A stretch of DNA of 64,000 bases, from positions 7,501 through 71,500 of the forward strand of contig NZ_FNBW01000013.1 in the NCBI RefSeq assembly GCF_900102465.1, given 5' to 3'. Every line of letters begins with the position of its first letter. Within the stretch, counting starts at the first letter, position 1. Position numbers and translations under genes: made by a program. This DNA comes from Thalassobaculum litoreum DSM 18839 (GTDB taxonomy: Bacteria; Pseudomonadota; Alphaproteobacteria; Thalassobaculales; Thalassobaculaceae). The notes beneath the pieces were generated by a model that was not told where the DNA came from, made no database searches, and saw only the letters and a list, made by a program, of their open reading frames with translations. Shown one piece after another: positions 1 to 10,283 of the stretch.

Positions 1-940
1 GCACCTTGTCGCGGAAGGTCTGGGGCGGCACGAGCCCGACCACCGGCAGCAGACAGATCAGGCCGGCCGCCAGACTGATCCAGGCAGGTGAGACGCCGTG
101 CACCGCGTCGGTCGCCCACAGGGCCAGGGCGGCGGCCAGCAGCAGGGCCAGCCGCTGCTCGTCGCGGCTCCAGTAGGACGGCTCCGACGCTTCCTCCGCC
201 GCCTCTTCGCCGCGGATCGGCGTGTCGTTGAACAGGCGCCAGACCACCAGGACCAGCAGGATCGATTTCAGCAGGCCGAGCACCGGGAAGTGGATCAGCA
301 GCCAGTCGAAATACTGGATCTGGATGCCGTGGAAGGTCTGGGCGGCGCCGAGCAGCACGTTGTTCGGCACATTGGCCGGCAGGATGGCCACGGGACCGAG
401 ATAGGAGCCGAAGCCGGTGGCGATCACCAGTCCGGTGCGCCCCCGCGATCCGGCCAGGTAGCCGAGCCGGTCGGCCAGGGCGAGCACGATCGGCAGCAGC
501 AGCACCAGCCGCCCCATGGTCGACGGCATCAGGAAACCGAGCGCCAGACAGACCGTGACCACGCCGGCCACCGTCGCCAGATAGCCGCCGGTAAAGCGCC
601 GCACCAGGGTGCGGGCGATGCGCCCGCCGAGCCCCGTGCGGTCGACCGCGGCACCGATGATCAGCCCGCCGAACACCAGCCAGAAGGCCGGGCTGGCGAA
701 ACCGGAGAAGATCACCGGCGGGCTGGAGACGTGCAGGATCATGGCAGCGAGGAAGAACGCCACGGCCACCAGATGCTCGGGCAGCAGCACCGAGGCCCAG
801 GCGCCGATCGCCAGCACCACCAGGGCGGCGGCGCGCATGATCTCCGGCGACGCCCCCTCGGGCACCGGCATGAACCACAGGGTGCAGGAGCTCGCCGCCA
901 GGATGACGATTGTGACGGTGTGGCGGAGCGAGGCGGTCAC
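1..940 (-). CDS. SLC13/DASS-type anion transporter, 3' end outside window
   Basis: Reading the minus strand from a GTG at 938-940 gives an uninterrupted, strongly hydrophobic protein of 313 codons that runs off the left edge, so the C-terminus is missing. Its start overlaps the stop of the upstream carboxylase gene by four bases (GTGA), suggesting translational coupling. Several membrane segments are visible, with motifs such as LVFGGLIIGAAVDRTGLG, FLMPSTMGRL and ILPANVPNNVLLG, typical of the SLC13/DASS (CitT-like) family of sodium- or exchange-driven carboxylate transporters. Inferred role: uptake or export of a carboxylate connected with branched-chain acid catabolism. The substrate cannot be read from the sequence. 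Confidence 0.8.
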   Translation of the reverse strand, partial: MTASLRHTVTIVILAASSCTLWFMPVPEGASPEIMRAAALVVLAIGAWASVLLPEHLVAVAFFLAAMILHVSSPPVIFSGFASPAFWLVFGGLIIGAAVDRTGLGGRIARTLVRRFTGGYLATVAGVVTVCLALGFLMPSTMGRLVLLLPIVLALADRLGYLAGSRGRTGLVIATGFGSYLGPVAILPANVPNNVLLGAAQTFHGIQIQYFDWLLIHFPVLGLLKSILLVLVVWRLFNDTPIRGEEAAEEASEPSYWSRDEQRLALLLAAALALWATDAVHGVSPAWISLAAGLICLLPVVGLVPPQTFRDKV

Positions 941-2955
941 GCGCCTTTCTCCGGTTTGTCGCCGTCAGCCTCGAAGACCACCAGATCGGCCCCCTCCTCC
1001 ACCAGATCGCCGGCGGCGACAGGCAGGCCGGCGACCGTTCCGTCGGCCGGCGCGGAGATGGTGTGCTCCATCTTCATCGCCTCCAGGACGATGAGCGTGG
1101 TTCCCTTCTTCACCGCATCGCCCTCGGACACGGCGACGGAGGCCACCTTGGCCGGCATCGGCGCGACCAGCCGCCCGCCGGCTTCCGCCGCGTCGTCGAT
1201 GCCGGCCAGCGGGTCGACCAGAACCATCGTCCAGGAACGTCCCTCGGCCAGAACCGTCCGGCGGTCCCGGTCGGCGACGACCCGCACCGGCCGGCGCACC
1301 CTGTCGATGGTGGCCAGCAGGGCGCCGTCCGGGCCGTCATCCGCCGCGATCGAGACCGACCGGCCCGCGATATCGGCGCGCCAGCCGACCCTGTCGGCAT
1401 GCATGTCCACCGCCACCTCATCCTCGCCCTGGCGGAAACGCAGGGTGTGGTGGGCTCGGTCGTTCAGGCGCCAGGCATCGGCCCGGGCCCAGGGCGACTG
1501 AGGATCGCCGGTCGCCGCCGCCCGGGCCGAGGCCGCGGCGGCCAGGGCCCGCATCTCGGCCAGCCCGGCAAGGGCCAGCACCCCGTCGGGCGCGGCCGGA
1601 GGAGGCGGCGCCAGGCTGTCGATCTCGCGGCCGACGAAGCCGGTATCGATCGGTCCGGCCACCACCTCGGGATGCTCGACCAGGGTCTTCAGGAAATCGC
1701 GGTTGGTGGTGACGCCGACCACCTCGGTGCGGCCCAGAGCGGCGGCGAGCCGGGCCAGGGCCTGGCGGCGGTCGGCCCCATGGGCGATGACCTTGGCGAT
1801 CATCGGGTCGTAATGGACGCTCACCACCCCGCCCTGCTCGACACCAGAATCGACCCGGACCCCCTCGCCCTCCGGGAACCGCAGGTGCACCAGCCGGCCG
1901 GTCTGGGGCATGAAGTCCCGCGCCGGATCCTCGGCATAGAGCCGAACCTCCACCGCATGGCCGGTGATGCTCAGGTCGTCCTGACCGAACGGCAGCGCCT
2001 CGCCGGCGGCGACCCGGAGCTGCAGGGCGACGAGGTCCAGACCGGTGATCAGCTCGGTCACCGGATGCTCGACCTGCAGGCGGGTGTTCATCTCCATGAA
2101 ATGGAACGACCCGGATGAGTCCATGATGAACTCGACCGTGCCGGCGCCGACATAGCCGACCGCCTCGGCCGCGGCGACGGCCGACGCCCCCATCTCCCGG
2201 CGCAGGTCCGGATCGAGATCGGGGGCCGGGGCCTCCTCCAGGATTTTCTGGTGACGGCGCTGGGCCGAGCAGTCGCGCTCGAACAGGTGAACGGTGTTGC
2301 CGTGGCTGTCGGCGAAGACCTGGACCTCCACGTGCCGCGGCCGTTCCAGGTACTTCTCCACGATCAGCCGGTCGTCGCCGAAGGACGCCTTGCCCTCGCG
2401 CTGGGCGCCTTCGATGGCGGCTTTCAGCTCGTCGGCGCCGCGCACGACCCGCATCCCCTTGCCGCCGCCGCCGGCCGACGCCTTGAGCAGCACGGGGAAG
2501 CCGATGTCCCTGGCCGCCGCGGACAGGCGCTCAACGGACTGGTCGTCGCCATGATAGCCGGGGACCAGCGGCACCCCCGCCTTCTCCATCAGCGCCTTGG
2601 CTCCGGCCTTGGAGCCCATGGCCTCGATCGCGCCGGCCGGCGGGCCGACGAAGGCGATGCCGGCCGTGGCACAGGCCTCGGCGAAGCCGGCGTTTTCCGA
2701 CAGGAACCCGTAGCCCGGGTGGATCGCCTCGGCGCCAGCGCGGCGGGCCACCTCCAGGATGCGCTCGGCGACCAGATAGCTCTCGGCCGCGGGCGCCGGG
2801 CCGATCGGCCAGGCCTCGTCGCAGGCGCGTACATGGGGGGCGTCCCGATCCGCATCGGAGAAGACGGCGATCGTGCGCAGGCCCATGGCGCGGGCGGTGC
2901 GGGCGATCCGCACAGCGATCTCGCCGCGGTTGGCGATCAGCAGGCTGGAGAACAT
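937..2955 (-). CDS. mccA: 3-methylcrotonyl-CoA carboxylase alpha subunit (biotin carboxylase + biotin carrier)
   Basis: A 672-residue protein with biotin carboxylase N-domain (SLLIANRGEIAVRIARTARA), ATP-grasp domain with the glycine-rich loop KASAGGGGKGMR (about residues 160-175), a C-terminal biotin carboxylase domain and a biotinyl domain with EAMKMEH, whose lysine (about residue 628) carries biotin. Family knowledge: this subunit carboxylates biotin with ATP and bicarbonate and passes CO2 to 3-methylcrotonyl-CoA bound on the beta subunit, a leucine degradation step. Propionyl- or acetyl-CoA carboxylase alpha subunits look similar. The choice of methylcrotonyl rests on the nearby MccB, isovaleryl-CoA dehydrogenase and crotonase genes. 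It is separated from mccB by two plus-strand genes, so it is probably a separate transcript with the SLC13 gene. Confidence 0.88.
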   Translation of the reverse strand: MFSSLLIANRGEIAVRIARTARAMGLRTIAVFSDADRDAPHVRACDEAWPIGPAPAAESYLVAERILEVARRAGAEAIHPGYGFLSENAGFAEACATAGIAFVGPPAGAIEAMGSKAGAKALMEKAGVPLVPGYHGDDQSVERLSAAARDIGFPVLLKASAGGGGKGMRVVRGADELKAAIEGAQREGKASFGDDRLIVEKYLERPRHVEVQVFADSHGNTVHLFERDCSAQRRHQKILEEAPAPDLDPDLRREMGASAVAAAEAVGYVGAGTVEFIMDSSGSFHFMEMNTRLQVEHPVTELITGLDLVALQLRVAAGEALPFGQDDLSITGHAVEVRLYAEDPARDFMPQTGRLVHLRFPEGEGVRVDSGVEQGGVVSVHYDPMIAKVIAHGADRRQALARLAAALGRTEVVGVTTNRDFLKTLVEHPEVVAGPIDTGFVGREIDSLAPPPPAAPDGVLALAGLAEMRALAAAASARAAATGDPQSPWARADAWRLNDRAHHTLRFRQGEDEVAVDMHADRVGWRADIAGRSVSIAADDGPDGALLATIDRVRRPVRVVADRDRRTVLAEGRSWTMVLVDPLAGIDDAAEAGGRLVAPMPAKVASVAVSEGDAVKKGTTLIVLEAMKMEHTISAPADGTVAGLPVAAGDLVEEGADLVVFEADGDKPEKGA

Positions 2956-3146
2956 CGGCTAAGGTCCCAGGCGTCACGGGACGCTGAGCATAAGAAGGCG
3001 GAGCCGGGAATTCAAAGGGCACTATGGGAGGGGCGATCGGACCGGTCGCCGCGGCGGCGATCCCGGCCGGTTCCGCACGGGGTAGTGGACGAAGGCGGCC
3101 CGACTCGGACATATGAGATCACCCCATTCCGACCGCGAGTCGCCCC

Positions 3147-3962
3147 ATGCCCACGCCCGGACGCTCCTTCCGCTTCACCCATGCCCTCCTGCGGGAACCT
3201 GTCGACAGCATCGTCGACGGTTTGCGCGCGGTGGATACCGGTGCGCCGGATGTGGCTTTGTTCCGGGCGCAGCACGCCGCCTATCGCGACGCGCTGGAGG
3301 CGGCGGGGCTGGCGACGACGGTTCTGGGTCCGCTGCAGGAGTTTCCGGACAGCGTGTTCGTGGAGGACGCCGCCCTGTGTCTCCCCGAGGGGGCCGTGGT
3401 GATGCGGCCGGGCGCCCCGACCCGGCTCGGCGAGGCGGTGATGATCGAGCCCGCGCTGCGCGAGGCGTTCGACGAGGTGCGCCACCTGCCCTCGCTGGGC
3501 GACCACGGGCATGGACGGATCGAGGGCGGCGACGTGCTGGTGACCGACCGGGAGATCCTGGTCGGCCGGTCGGCGCGGACCAACGGCGCCGGGATCGAGG
3601 CATTGCGGGAGGTGGTACGCGACTGGGGCTACACCGTGCGCGAACTCGCCACCCCGCCCGAGGTGCTGCACTTCAAGACCGATTGCGGGTTGCTGGACGG
3701 CGAAACGATCCTGACCACGCGGCGCCTCGCCGCCGGCGGCCATCTGGACGGCTACCGCCTGATCCACGTGGCCGAGGGCGAAGAGGCGGCGGCCAATGCG
3801 GTGCGCGTCAACGACGTGGTTCTGCTCCCGGCCGGCTACCCCCGCACCGCGGAACTCCTGAACCAGGCGGGGTACCGGGTCGTGGCGCTGCCGAATTCCG
3901 AAGCGGCGAAGGTGGATGGCGGAATGTCCTGCCTCTCCCTGCGCTATTGTCGAGCCTCTTAA
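3147..3962 (+). CDS. Dimethylargininase (DDAH family)
   Basis: The 271-residue protein has the pentein/guanidino-group-modifying fold signature of N(G),N(G)-dimethylarginine dimethylaminohydrolases: FPDSVFVEDAA near residues 67-76, RIEGGDVL with E126, LHFKTDCG with H175, and GGMSCLSLR with the nucleophile C262. The Glu/His/Cys triad is therefore present. Expected reaction: hydrolysis of methylated arginine to citrulline plus methylamine. Its length equals that of bacterial DDAH. It lies alone on the plus strand between minus-strand leucine catabolism genes, diverging from mccA, so it probably has its own promoter in 2956-3146. An arginine deiminase-like activity is the main alternative. Confidence 0.88.
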   Translation: MPTPGRSFRFTHALLREPVDSIVDGLRAVDTGAPDVALFRAQHAAYRDALEAAGLATTVLGPLQEFPDSVFVEDAALCLPEGAVVMRPGAPTRLGEAVMIEPALREAFDEVRHLPSLGDHGHGRIEGGDVLVTDREILVGRSARTNGAGIEALREVVRDWGYTVRELATPPEVLHFKTDCGLLDGETILTTRRLAAGGHLDGYRLIHVAEGEEAAANAVRVNDVVLLPAGYPRTAELLNQAGYRVVALPNSEAAKVDGGMSCLSLRYCRAS

Positions 3963-4085
3963 AGCCGCCGCGATCTGCTAAAATCGGAGCAGCCGTCGCA
4001 ACCGCCGCCAGTCCCAAGCGTTGCGGTTCTACATCACACGACACCGGCAGGGCGCCGGTTCGACCGAGATCGCAAGGGGGATCGC

Positions 4086-5228
4086 ATGGACTTCTCGCTC
4101 ATCGCGTATGGCATCTCGGTCTATGCAGGGGTACTAGCGCTCAGCACCTACGCCTATTTCGGGCTTTGGGAGATCGAGGCCGAGGCGATCCCGCCCTATC
4201 TGGCCGACCAGGGCTACACGCCGAAGATCTTCGTCAATCATGTGATCGATCAGATCGACGACATCCGGCTCGAGACCGCATCGGAATCCCAGACCGACGT
4301 CGTGAAGACCGGAAAGGTCACGCCGGCCGAAGAGGTCGCCAGCTATTTCGGCGTGACCGAGCTGATCCGCGCCGGCCAGGAAAGCTTCGGCCTGGCGCCG
4401 CCGCGCATCGAGCTGGAGGTCATCCAGCGCGACAAGACCGCCTTTTGGCGGGTCCGCGGCAACCATGCCCTCTACGGGCCGACCATGCGATCCGGCAAAC
4501 TGGACACTCAAAGCACCGAGCAGCTCTTCGAGACCCTGGCCCATCACACGATCTCGTTCCTGTCCCCGTTCGAGGGAGCGGCCCACGACCTGGTCGCTGA
4601 TTCGCGGGTCGGAGACTATTCGGAGACGATCGCCACCACCTCCGCCCTGTTGCGCGGCTGCGACAGCGCGCCGACCTTCATCTGCACCCAGGCCAATGTT
4701 CGCGTCGGCCACACGATCCGCGGCCTCGCCAACCTGAATGCCGGAGACGCCCGCGCCGCCTTCGAAGATCTTCAGACCGCCAACGAGATCAGCGGCAAGG
4801 ACGCCGTCGCCACCGCCTTCCTGGGCGATGTGCTGCGCCGTCTGGATCAGGAGGACGCCGCGCAGAAGCGCTACGAAGAAGCCCTGGCCCTGGACAGCGA
4901 CGTGGGCCAGGAATTCGTCAGCTTCGCCCGCGGCCTGGCCAAGGCCGGCAATATGCCGCTGGCGGTGGAGCGTTTCGAGACCGCGGCGCGCCTCAATATG
5001 GAAGGCGCGGAATTCCTGGCGAGCTGGGGCGAGAGTCTGGCCGCCATGGGCGAGTACGAGGACGCCCTCGCCAAGTATCTCCAGGCGGAGAACCTGGACA
5101 CCGAAACCGACCTTTTCGCGGAGAAGATCGAGGAGCTCCAGCAGAAGATCGGCGAGATCGACAAGTCGAAGTCGACGCCGCCGGACGTGGCGCCGGCACC
5201 GATCCAGGGCGGTACGACCACGGAATAA
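4086..5228 (+). CDS. Membrane-anchored TPR protein of unknown function
   Basis: A 380-residue protein preceded by a good ribosome site (AAGGGG about 8 bases before ATG). The first 25 residues (LIAYGISVYAGVLALSTYAY) form one hydrophobic segment, so the rest is presumably periplasmic or cytoplasmic on a membrane tether. Residues about 30-190 contain no motif I recognise. Residues about 205-365 are degenerate tetratricopeptide repeats (for example GEYEDALAKYLQAENLD), ending in an acidic, proline-containing tail. It converges with the crotonase gene, whose end lies 18 bases away. TPR proteins scaffold other proteins. The partner cannot be inferred here. Confidence 0.7.
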   Translation: MDFSLIAYGISVYAGVLALSTYAYFGLWEIEAEAIPPYLADQGYTPKIFVNHVIDQIDDIRLETASESQTDVVKTGKVTPAEEVASYFGVTELIRAGQESFGLAPPRIELEVIQRDKTAFWRVRGNHALYGPTMRSGKLDTQSTEQLFETLAHHTISFLSPFEGAAHDLVADSRVGDYSETIATTSALLRGCDSAPTFICTQANVRVGHTIRGLANLNAGDARAAFEDLQTANEISGKDAVATAFLGDVLRRLDQEDAAQKRYEEALALDSDVGQEFVSFARGLAKAGNMPLAVERFETAARLNMEGAEFLASWGESLAAMGEYEDALAKYLQAENLDTETDLFAEKIEELQQKIGEIDKSKSTPPDVAPAPIQGGTTTE

Positions 5229-5246
5229 GGTCCGCGGCGGGGGCCT

Positions 5247-6050
5247 TCACCACTCCGGCTTGCGCTTCTCCAGGAATGCGCTGAGGCCTTCCTTCGCCTC
5301 CCGCGAGGCGCGCTGATGGGCGATCCGCTGGGCGGTGTCGCGCACCAGCAGATCGTCGATCGGCTTGCCGGCCACGTGACCGATCAGGTCCTTGGAGGCC
5401 CGCACCGCCGTCGGGCCGGAGCCGGTGATGTGCTTCAGCAGGCTGTCGACCGCCTCGTCCAGCGCCGCCTCATCGGCGACGACCTGGTGCACCAGACCGA
5501 TGCGCAACGCCTCCTCGGCATCGAAGCGCTCTCCGGTGAGAAAATAGCGCCGCGCCGCGCGCTCGCCGATGGCCCGCAGGGAATACGGGCTGATGGCGCC
5601 CGGTATGATGCCGAGCTTGACCTCGCTGAAGGCGAAAATGGCGTCGCTGACCGCCACGGCCATGTCGCAGGTCGCCGTCAGCCCGACGCCACCGCCCAGC
5701 GCCGCCCCGTTGACCCGGGCGATGGTCGCCATCGGCATCCTGTCCAGCCGCTTCATCAGGCCGGCCAGCTTCATCGCGTCCTGGAAGTTGTCGTGATCGC
5801 CCTGGCCGCCGGCCTTCTTCATCCAGCCGATCTCCGCGCCGGCCGAGAAGGCGGCCCCCGCGCCGGTCACCACCAGCGCCTTGATGGAGCTGTCGCCCGC
5901 CAGCCGTTCCAGGGTTTCCGTCAGGTCCTGGATCAGCACGTCGTCGAAGGCGTTGCGGATATCCGGCCGGTTCAGGGTGAGCCGGACCACCCCCCTGTCG
6001 TCATGCTCGAGCTGGATGGTCTCCGGGCGCTTGATGTCGTAGCGAAGCAT
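5247..6050 (-). CDS. liuC: Enoyl-CoA hydratase/isomerase family, probable methylglutaconyl-CoA hydratase
   Basis: 267 residues from the ATG at 6048-6050, which gives the usual crotonase N-terminus. An upstream in-frame TTG at 6113 would add 21 residues without homology-like character. The oxyanion-hole motifs are visible: AGAAFSAGAEIGWM in the first half and NGAALGGGVGLTATCD in the middle. It follows mccB by 100 bases on the same strand. In leucine catabolism the product of MccAB, 3-methylglutaconyl-CoA, is hydrated to HMG-CoA by such an enzyme, which is the inferred role from position. A generic enoyl-CoA hydratase cannot be excluded from sequence alone. Confidence 0.82.
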   Translation of the reverse strand: MLRYDIKRPETIQLEHDDRGVVRLTLNRPDIRNAFDDVLIQDLTETLERLAGDSSIKALVVTGAGAAFSAGAEIGWMKKAGGQGDHDNFQDAMKLAGLMKRLDRMPMATIARVNGAALGGGVGLTATCDMAVAVSDAIFAFSEVKLGIIPGAISPYSLRAIGERAARRYFLTGERFDAEEALRIGLVHQVVADEAALDEAVDSLLKHITGSGPTAVRASKDLIGHVAGKPIDDLLVRDTAQRIAHQRASREAKEGLSAFLEKRKPEW

Positions 6051-6150
6051 TGCGGTGTCCCTGTCTGAAATCTTCTTTGGCCAACACTTGTCATCGCGGT
6101 CTGCCGCAAACAAGGCCGGGAACGAGCTTGGAGCGCGAGATCGCGCCGGA

Positions 6151-7758
<1,608 letters not shown>

Positions 7759-7762
7759 GGGC

Positions 7763-8395
7763 CTACCAGCCTCCGGTGGCGAGCCAGCGCTCGACATGAT
7801 CCAGGCGATCGGCGCCCCAGAACGGCTCGCCATCGACCACGAAGAACGGCGAGCCGCAGACGCCGGCCTGCATCGCCGATTCGATCTCGGTCTTCAGCCG
7901 CTCCTTCACCGCCGGCTCGCCCAGCGCCGCGGACAGGGCCGCCGGGTCGATGCCGGTCTCGCCGGCGACACGCACCACCGCCTCGGCGTCGCGGATGTCG
8001 CCGCCCTTGGCGAAGGCCTCGTCATACAGCGCCTTGACCAGGGCCACCGCCTTGGCCGGGTCCTGATCCTTGACCCAATAGACCGCCCGCGCGGCCGAGA
8101 TCGACGGGAAGGGCATGACCTCCGGCAGGGTGAAGGGCAGGCCCATCATCCGGGCCGTGCGCTCCATGTCGCGCCGGGCGTAGACGCCCTTGATCGGGAT
8201 GTCGAGCAGCGGCTGGGCGCCGGTGGTCTTGAAGATCACGCCGAGCAGCACCGGCTTCCAGTCGACCGCGCGGTCGTAGAGCCCGGCCATCTCGTCGATC
8301 TTGTGCGCGGCCAGGTAGCCGTAGGGCGAGGAGAAGTCGAAATAGAAGTCGATCGGCCCCTTAGGCTCGTCCTCCGCCGTATCAGCCTCGGTCAT
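7763..8395 (-). CDS. DsbA/GST-kappa family, 2-hydroxychromene-2-carboxylate isomerase-like
   Basis: A 210-residue thioredoxin-fold protein. The N-terminal motif [20 protein letters not shown] (serine at about residue 23 in place of a CxxC redox pair) is the signature of HCCA isomerase/GST-kappa proteins, as are the C-terminal [21 protein letters not shown] elements with the cis-proline. Characterised members isomerise 2-hydroxychromene-2-carboxylate with glutathione in naphthalene degradation. Many homologues lie in acyl-CoA catabolic operons with unknown substrate, and this placement directly before mccB is of that kind. Exact chemistry is inference. Confidence 0.82.
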   Translation of the reverse strand: MTEADTAEDEPKGPIDFYFDFSSPYGYLAAHKIDEMAGLYDRAVDWKPVLLGVIFKTTGAQPLLDIPIKGVYARRDMERTARMMGLPFTLPEVMPFPSISAARAVYWVKDQDPAKAVALVKALYDEAFAKGGDIRDAEAVVRVAGETGIDPAALSAALGEPAVKERLKTEIESAMQAGVCGSPFFVVDGEPFWGADRLDHVERWLATGGW

Positions 8396-8425
8396 GTCAG
8401 GTCCTCCCAGATGCGGCCCGCCTCC

Positions 8426-9106
8426 TTACCAGGGGAACGCGGTGCCGTCGTAGTTGCGGAAGCAGCCGTTGTCTTCCGGCGTCAGGTTGGCGATGACATT
8501 GCGCATCCCGGCGGCGCTGTCCACCGCGGTCACCGGCGCGTTCGGCCCGCCCATGTCGGTGCGCACATGACCCGGGTGCAGCAGGGCCACCGTCACCCCC
8601 TTGTCGGCCAGTTCCAGCGACAGGCAATGGGCGGCCATGTTCAGTGCGGTCTTGGACGACCGGTAGACGGCATTTCCGCCGCCGTTGCGCTCGATCGAGC
8701 CCATCAGCGAGCTGGTGAAGGCCACCACCTTCCGGGAGCTGTCGAGCACGTTGTCCTTGAAGGCCCAGGCTACGCGGATCGGCGCGAAGACGTTGGTCTC
8801 CATGGTCTTCGCCCAGGCGTCGTAGTCGATGTCGCCGACCGACGGCACCTTGTTGATGTTGATGCCGGCATTGTTGAACAGAACGTCGATCGTCTGTCCC
8901 TTCAGGCTGATGACCAGCGCGTCCAGGGTCGAGGTGTCGTCCACGTCCAGCGGATAGACGTCTATATCGCCGTCGATCTCGTTCAGCTCGTCGGCCGCGC
9001 CCGGGTTGCGGCAGGTCGCGATGACCCGCCAGCCGTCGGCCGCGTATTGGCGGGCGAGTTCGAGGCCGATCCCTCGGTTCGCGCCGGTGATCAGGACTGT
9101 TGGCAT
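8426..9106 (-). CDS. Short-chain dehydrogenase/reductase
   Basis: A 226-residue classical SDR. It has the nucleotide-binding motif TGANRGIG (residues 7-14), NNAG (78-81), a catalytic serine region TSSLMGS (131-137) and YRSSK with Y148 and K152. The ribosome site GAGGGAGA precedes the ATG. The protein is shorter than most SDRs and resembles the CsgA/sniffer-like branch, which keeps Rossmann motifs but has a short C-terminus. It sits 30 bases upstream of the DsbA-like gene and presumably belongs to the same transcript. Substrate unknown. Confidence 0.83.
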   Translation of the reverse strand: MPTVLITGANRGIGLELARQYAADGWRVIATCRNPGAADELNEIDGDIDVYPLDVDDTSTLDALVISLKGQTIDVLFNNAGININKVPSVGDIDYDAWAKTMETNVFAPIRVAWAFKDNVLDSSRKVVAFTSSLMGSIERNGGGNAVYRSSKTALNMAAHCLSLELADKGVTVALLHPGHVRTDMGGPNAPVTAVDSAAGMRNVIANLTPEDNGCFRNYDGTAFPW

Positions 9107-9131
9107 GATGTCTCCCTCTCGCTGTTCAGGC

Positions 9132-9746
9132 TCAGAATGCGGCGCCGTCGGTCACGACGAAATGCGCATCCTGCGGGGTGCAGTTGATCCCGTTGATCGG
9201 GATGATGTCCTGGGGACAGGAGGAGAAGACCATGACGCAGTCGACCAGCGCCTTCAGCACGACATAGCCGCCCGGTTCGCTCACCGGCGGCTTCCAGTCG
9301 ATCTTGCCCTCCGTATCCCAGGGAATGTTCATGAACAGGTTCAGCGGGCTCGGCGTCTCGGCCGATTCCAAGCCGATCCCCTGCAGCGCGTTGTGCAGAT
9401 TGTCCTGGCAGCTGTCGTGGAAGCCCTCCACGCCCAGGCCTTCGTAGCGCCAGCGGTCGCAGGCGGCGATGAAGGTGTCGTGCACTTCGCCGGAGGTATC
9501 CTCCACCAGCATCAGGATCGGCCGCCGGTGATTGGTGACCAGGGTGTCGCCGGTCTTGGGCGTCAGCCGGTTCATGTAGGCCCTGCTGTGTTCCATCGAC
9601 ATGAACTCGGTCATGTCGTCCTCGACGAAAGCCCAGGTATCGACCACCTGGGATCCCGGCGTGTTGATGACCTTGATCGCCTGCCCGGCGGACAGCCGGG
9701 CGGCCTTGCCCTTGCGGGCGGGAATGGTGGTTGCGCCGTCGCTCAT
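9132..9746 (-). CDS. DUF1989 (urea carboxylase-associated family) protein
   Basis: A 204-residue protein of the DUF1989 family, recognised from motifs such as QVVDTWAFVEDD, YMNRLTPKTGDTLVTNHRRP, HDSCQDNLHNAL, SPLNLFMNI and the Cys-containing C-terminal CPQDIIPINGINCTP. Family members lie next to urea carboxylase or amino-acid genes and have no firmly general activity. The conserved Cys and His residues suggest metal binding. It is 26 bases from the SDR gene and follows ridA after a hairpin-repeat spacer. The assignment to family is good; the function is not known. Confidence 0.8.
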   Translation of the reverse strand: MSDGATTIPARKGKAARLSAGQAIKVINTPGSQVVDTWAFVEDDMTEFMSMEHSRAYMNRLTPKTGDTLVTNHRRPILMLVEDTSGEVHDTFIAACDRWRYEGLGVEGFHDSCQDNLHNALQGIGLESAETPSPLNLFMNIPWDTEGKIDWKPPVSEPGGYVVLKALVDCVMVFSSCPQDIIPINGINCTPQDAHFVVTDGAAF

Positions 9747-9806
9747 GCCGTCAGCCCTCTGTTTAGACGGCGGAGCCTAACAAGCCCTTGGGGGCGGAGG
9801 CTAGAC

Positions 9807-9865
9807 GGGTTGGCAGCCGCCGCCGGCGGCGGGGTTGGTAGCCGCCGTCGGCGGCGGGGTTGGCG
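9807..9865. repeat. Two tandem 25-bp GC-rich hairpin units plus a partial third
   Basis: Units at 9807-9831 and 9832-9856 differ at two positions, and a truncated third copy covers 9857-9865. Each unit begins GGGTTGG and holds a GCCGCCG/CGGCGGC palindrome. It lies just past the stop of ridA, so on the minus strand it forms serial stem-loops between ridA and the DUF1989 gene. It may act as an attenuator or mRNA stabiliser. Confidence 0.8.
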
Positions 9866-9874
9866 CCACCCCGA

Positions 9875-10267
9875 TTAACGGCGGTTATCCTCCAGCTTCG
9901 CCGTCACCTCCACTTCGACCCGCATATACGGCTCGGCCAGCTCCGCCAGGATGGTCGTGTTGGCCGGTCGCGCGGCGTCGCAGTGGCGCTTGATGATCGG
10001 CTTGATCCGCTCGAACTCCTCCCGCGTGGCCACGAAGACCCGCACCCGGATCATATGGTCCATCCGCGAGCCGGCCTGGGTCAGCGCCCGCTCGATGATA
10101 CGGAAGCAGTTCTCGCACTGGCTCTCCACGTCCTCGGGAAACTCCAGCGTGTCCGGGTCGAACCCGGTGGTGCCGGACACGAAGACATAGGGCGGATCCA
10201 CCACCGCCCGGGCGTACCCGGCCATCTCCTCGAACGGGGCGCCGGAATAGATGCGTCGGCCGATCAT
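9875..10267 (-). CDS. RidA/YjgF family enamine-imine deaminase-like protein
   Basis: 130 residues, the standard length for the family, with GYARAVVDPPYVFVSGTTGFD near the N-terminus, NCFRIIERALTQAGSRMDH in the middle and EPYMRVEVEVTAKLE at the end, the last including the arginine normally used to bind the substrate carboxylate. RidA proteins speed the release of ammonia from reactive enamine/imine intermediates made by PLP enzymes. Subfamily cannot be told by eye. The ribosome site GGGAGAC precedes the ATG. It starts 16 bases after the tag stop and is likely transcribed with it. Confidence 0.87.
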   Translation of the reverse strand: MIGRRIYSGAPFEEMAGYARAVVDPPYVFVSGTTGFDPDTLEFPEDVESQCENCFRIIERALTQAGSRMDHMIRVRVFVATREEFERIKPIIKRHCDAARPANTTILAELAEPYMRVEVEVTAKLEDNRR

Positions 10268-10283
10268 GGTTTTGTCTCCCGTC

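Noticed and set aside
98-1501. 467-codon plus-strand open frame at the left edge
   Set aside because: It is antisense to the SLC13 transporter and mccA and has only compositionally biased residues (Gln/Arg/His). The minus strand reads as real proteins with motifs.
6051-6113. Longer crotonase start at TTG 6113
   Set aside because: The extra 21 residues do not look like the family N-terminus and the start codon is TTG with no good ribosome site. ATG 6050 is preferred.
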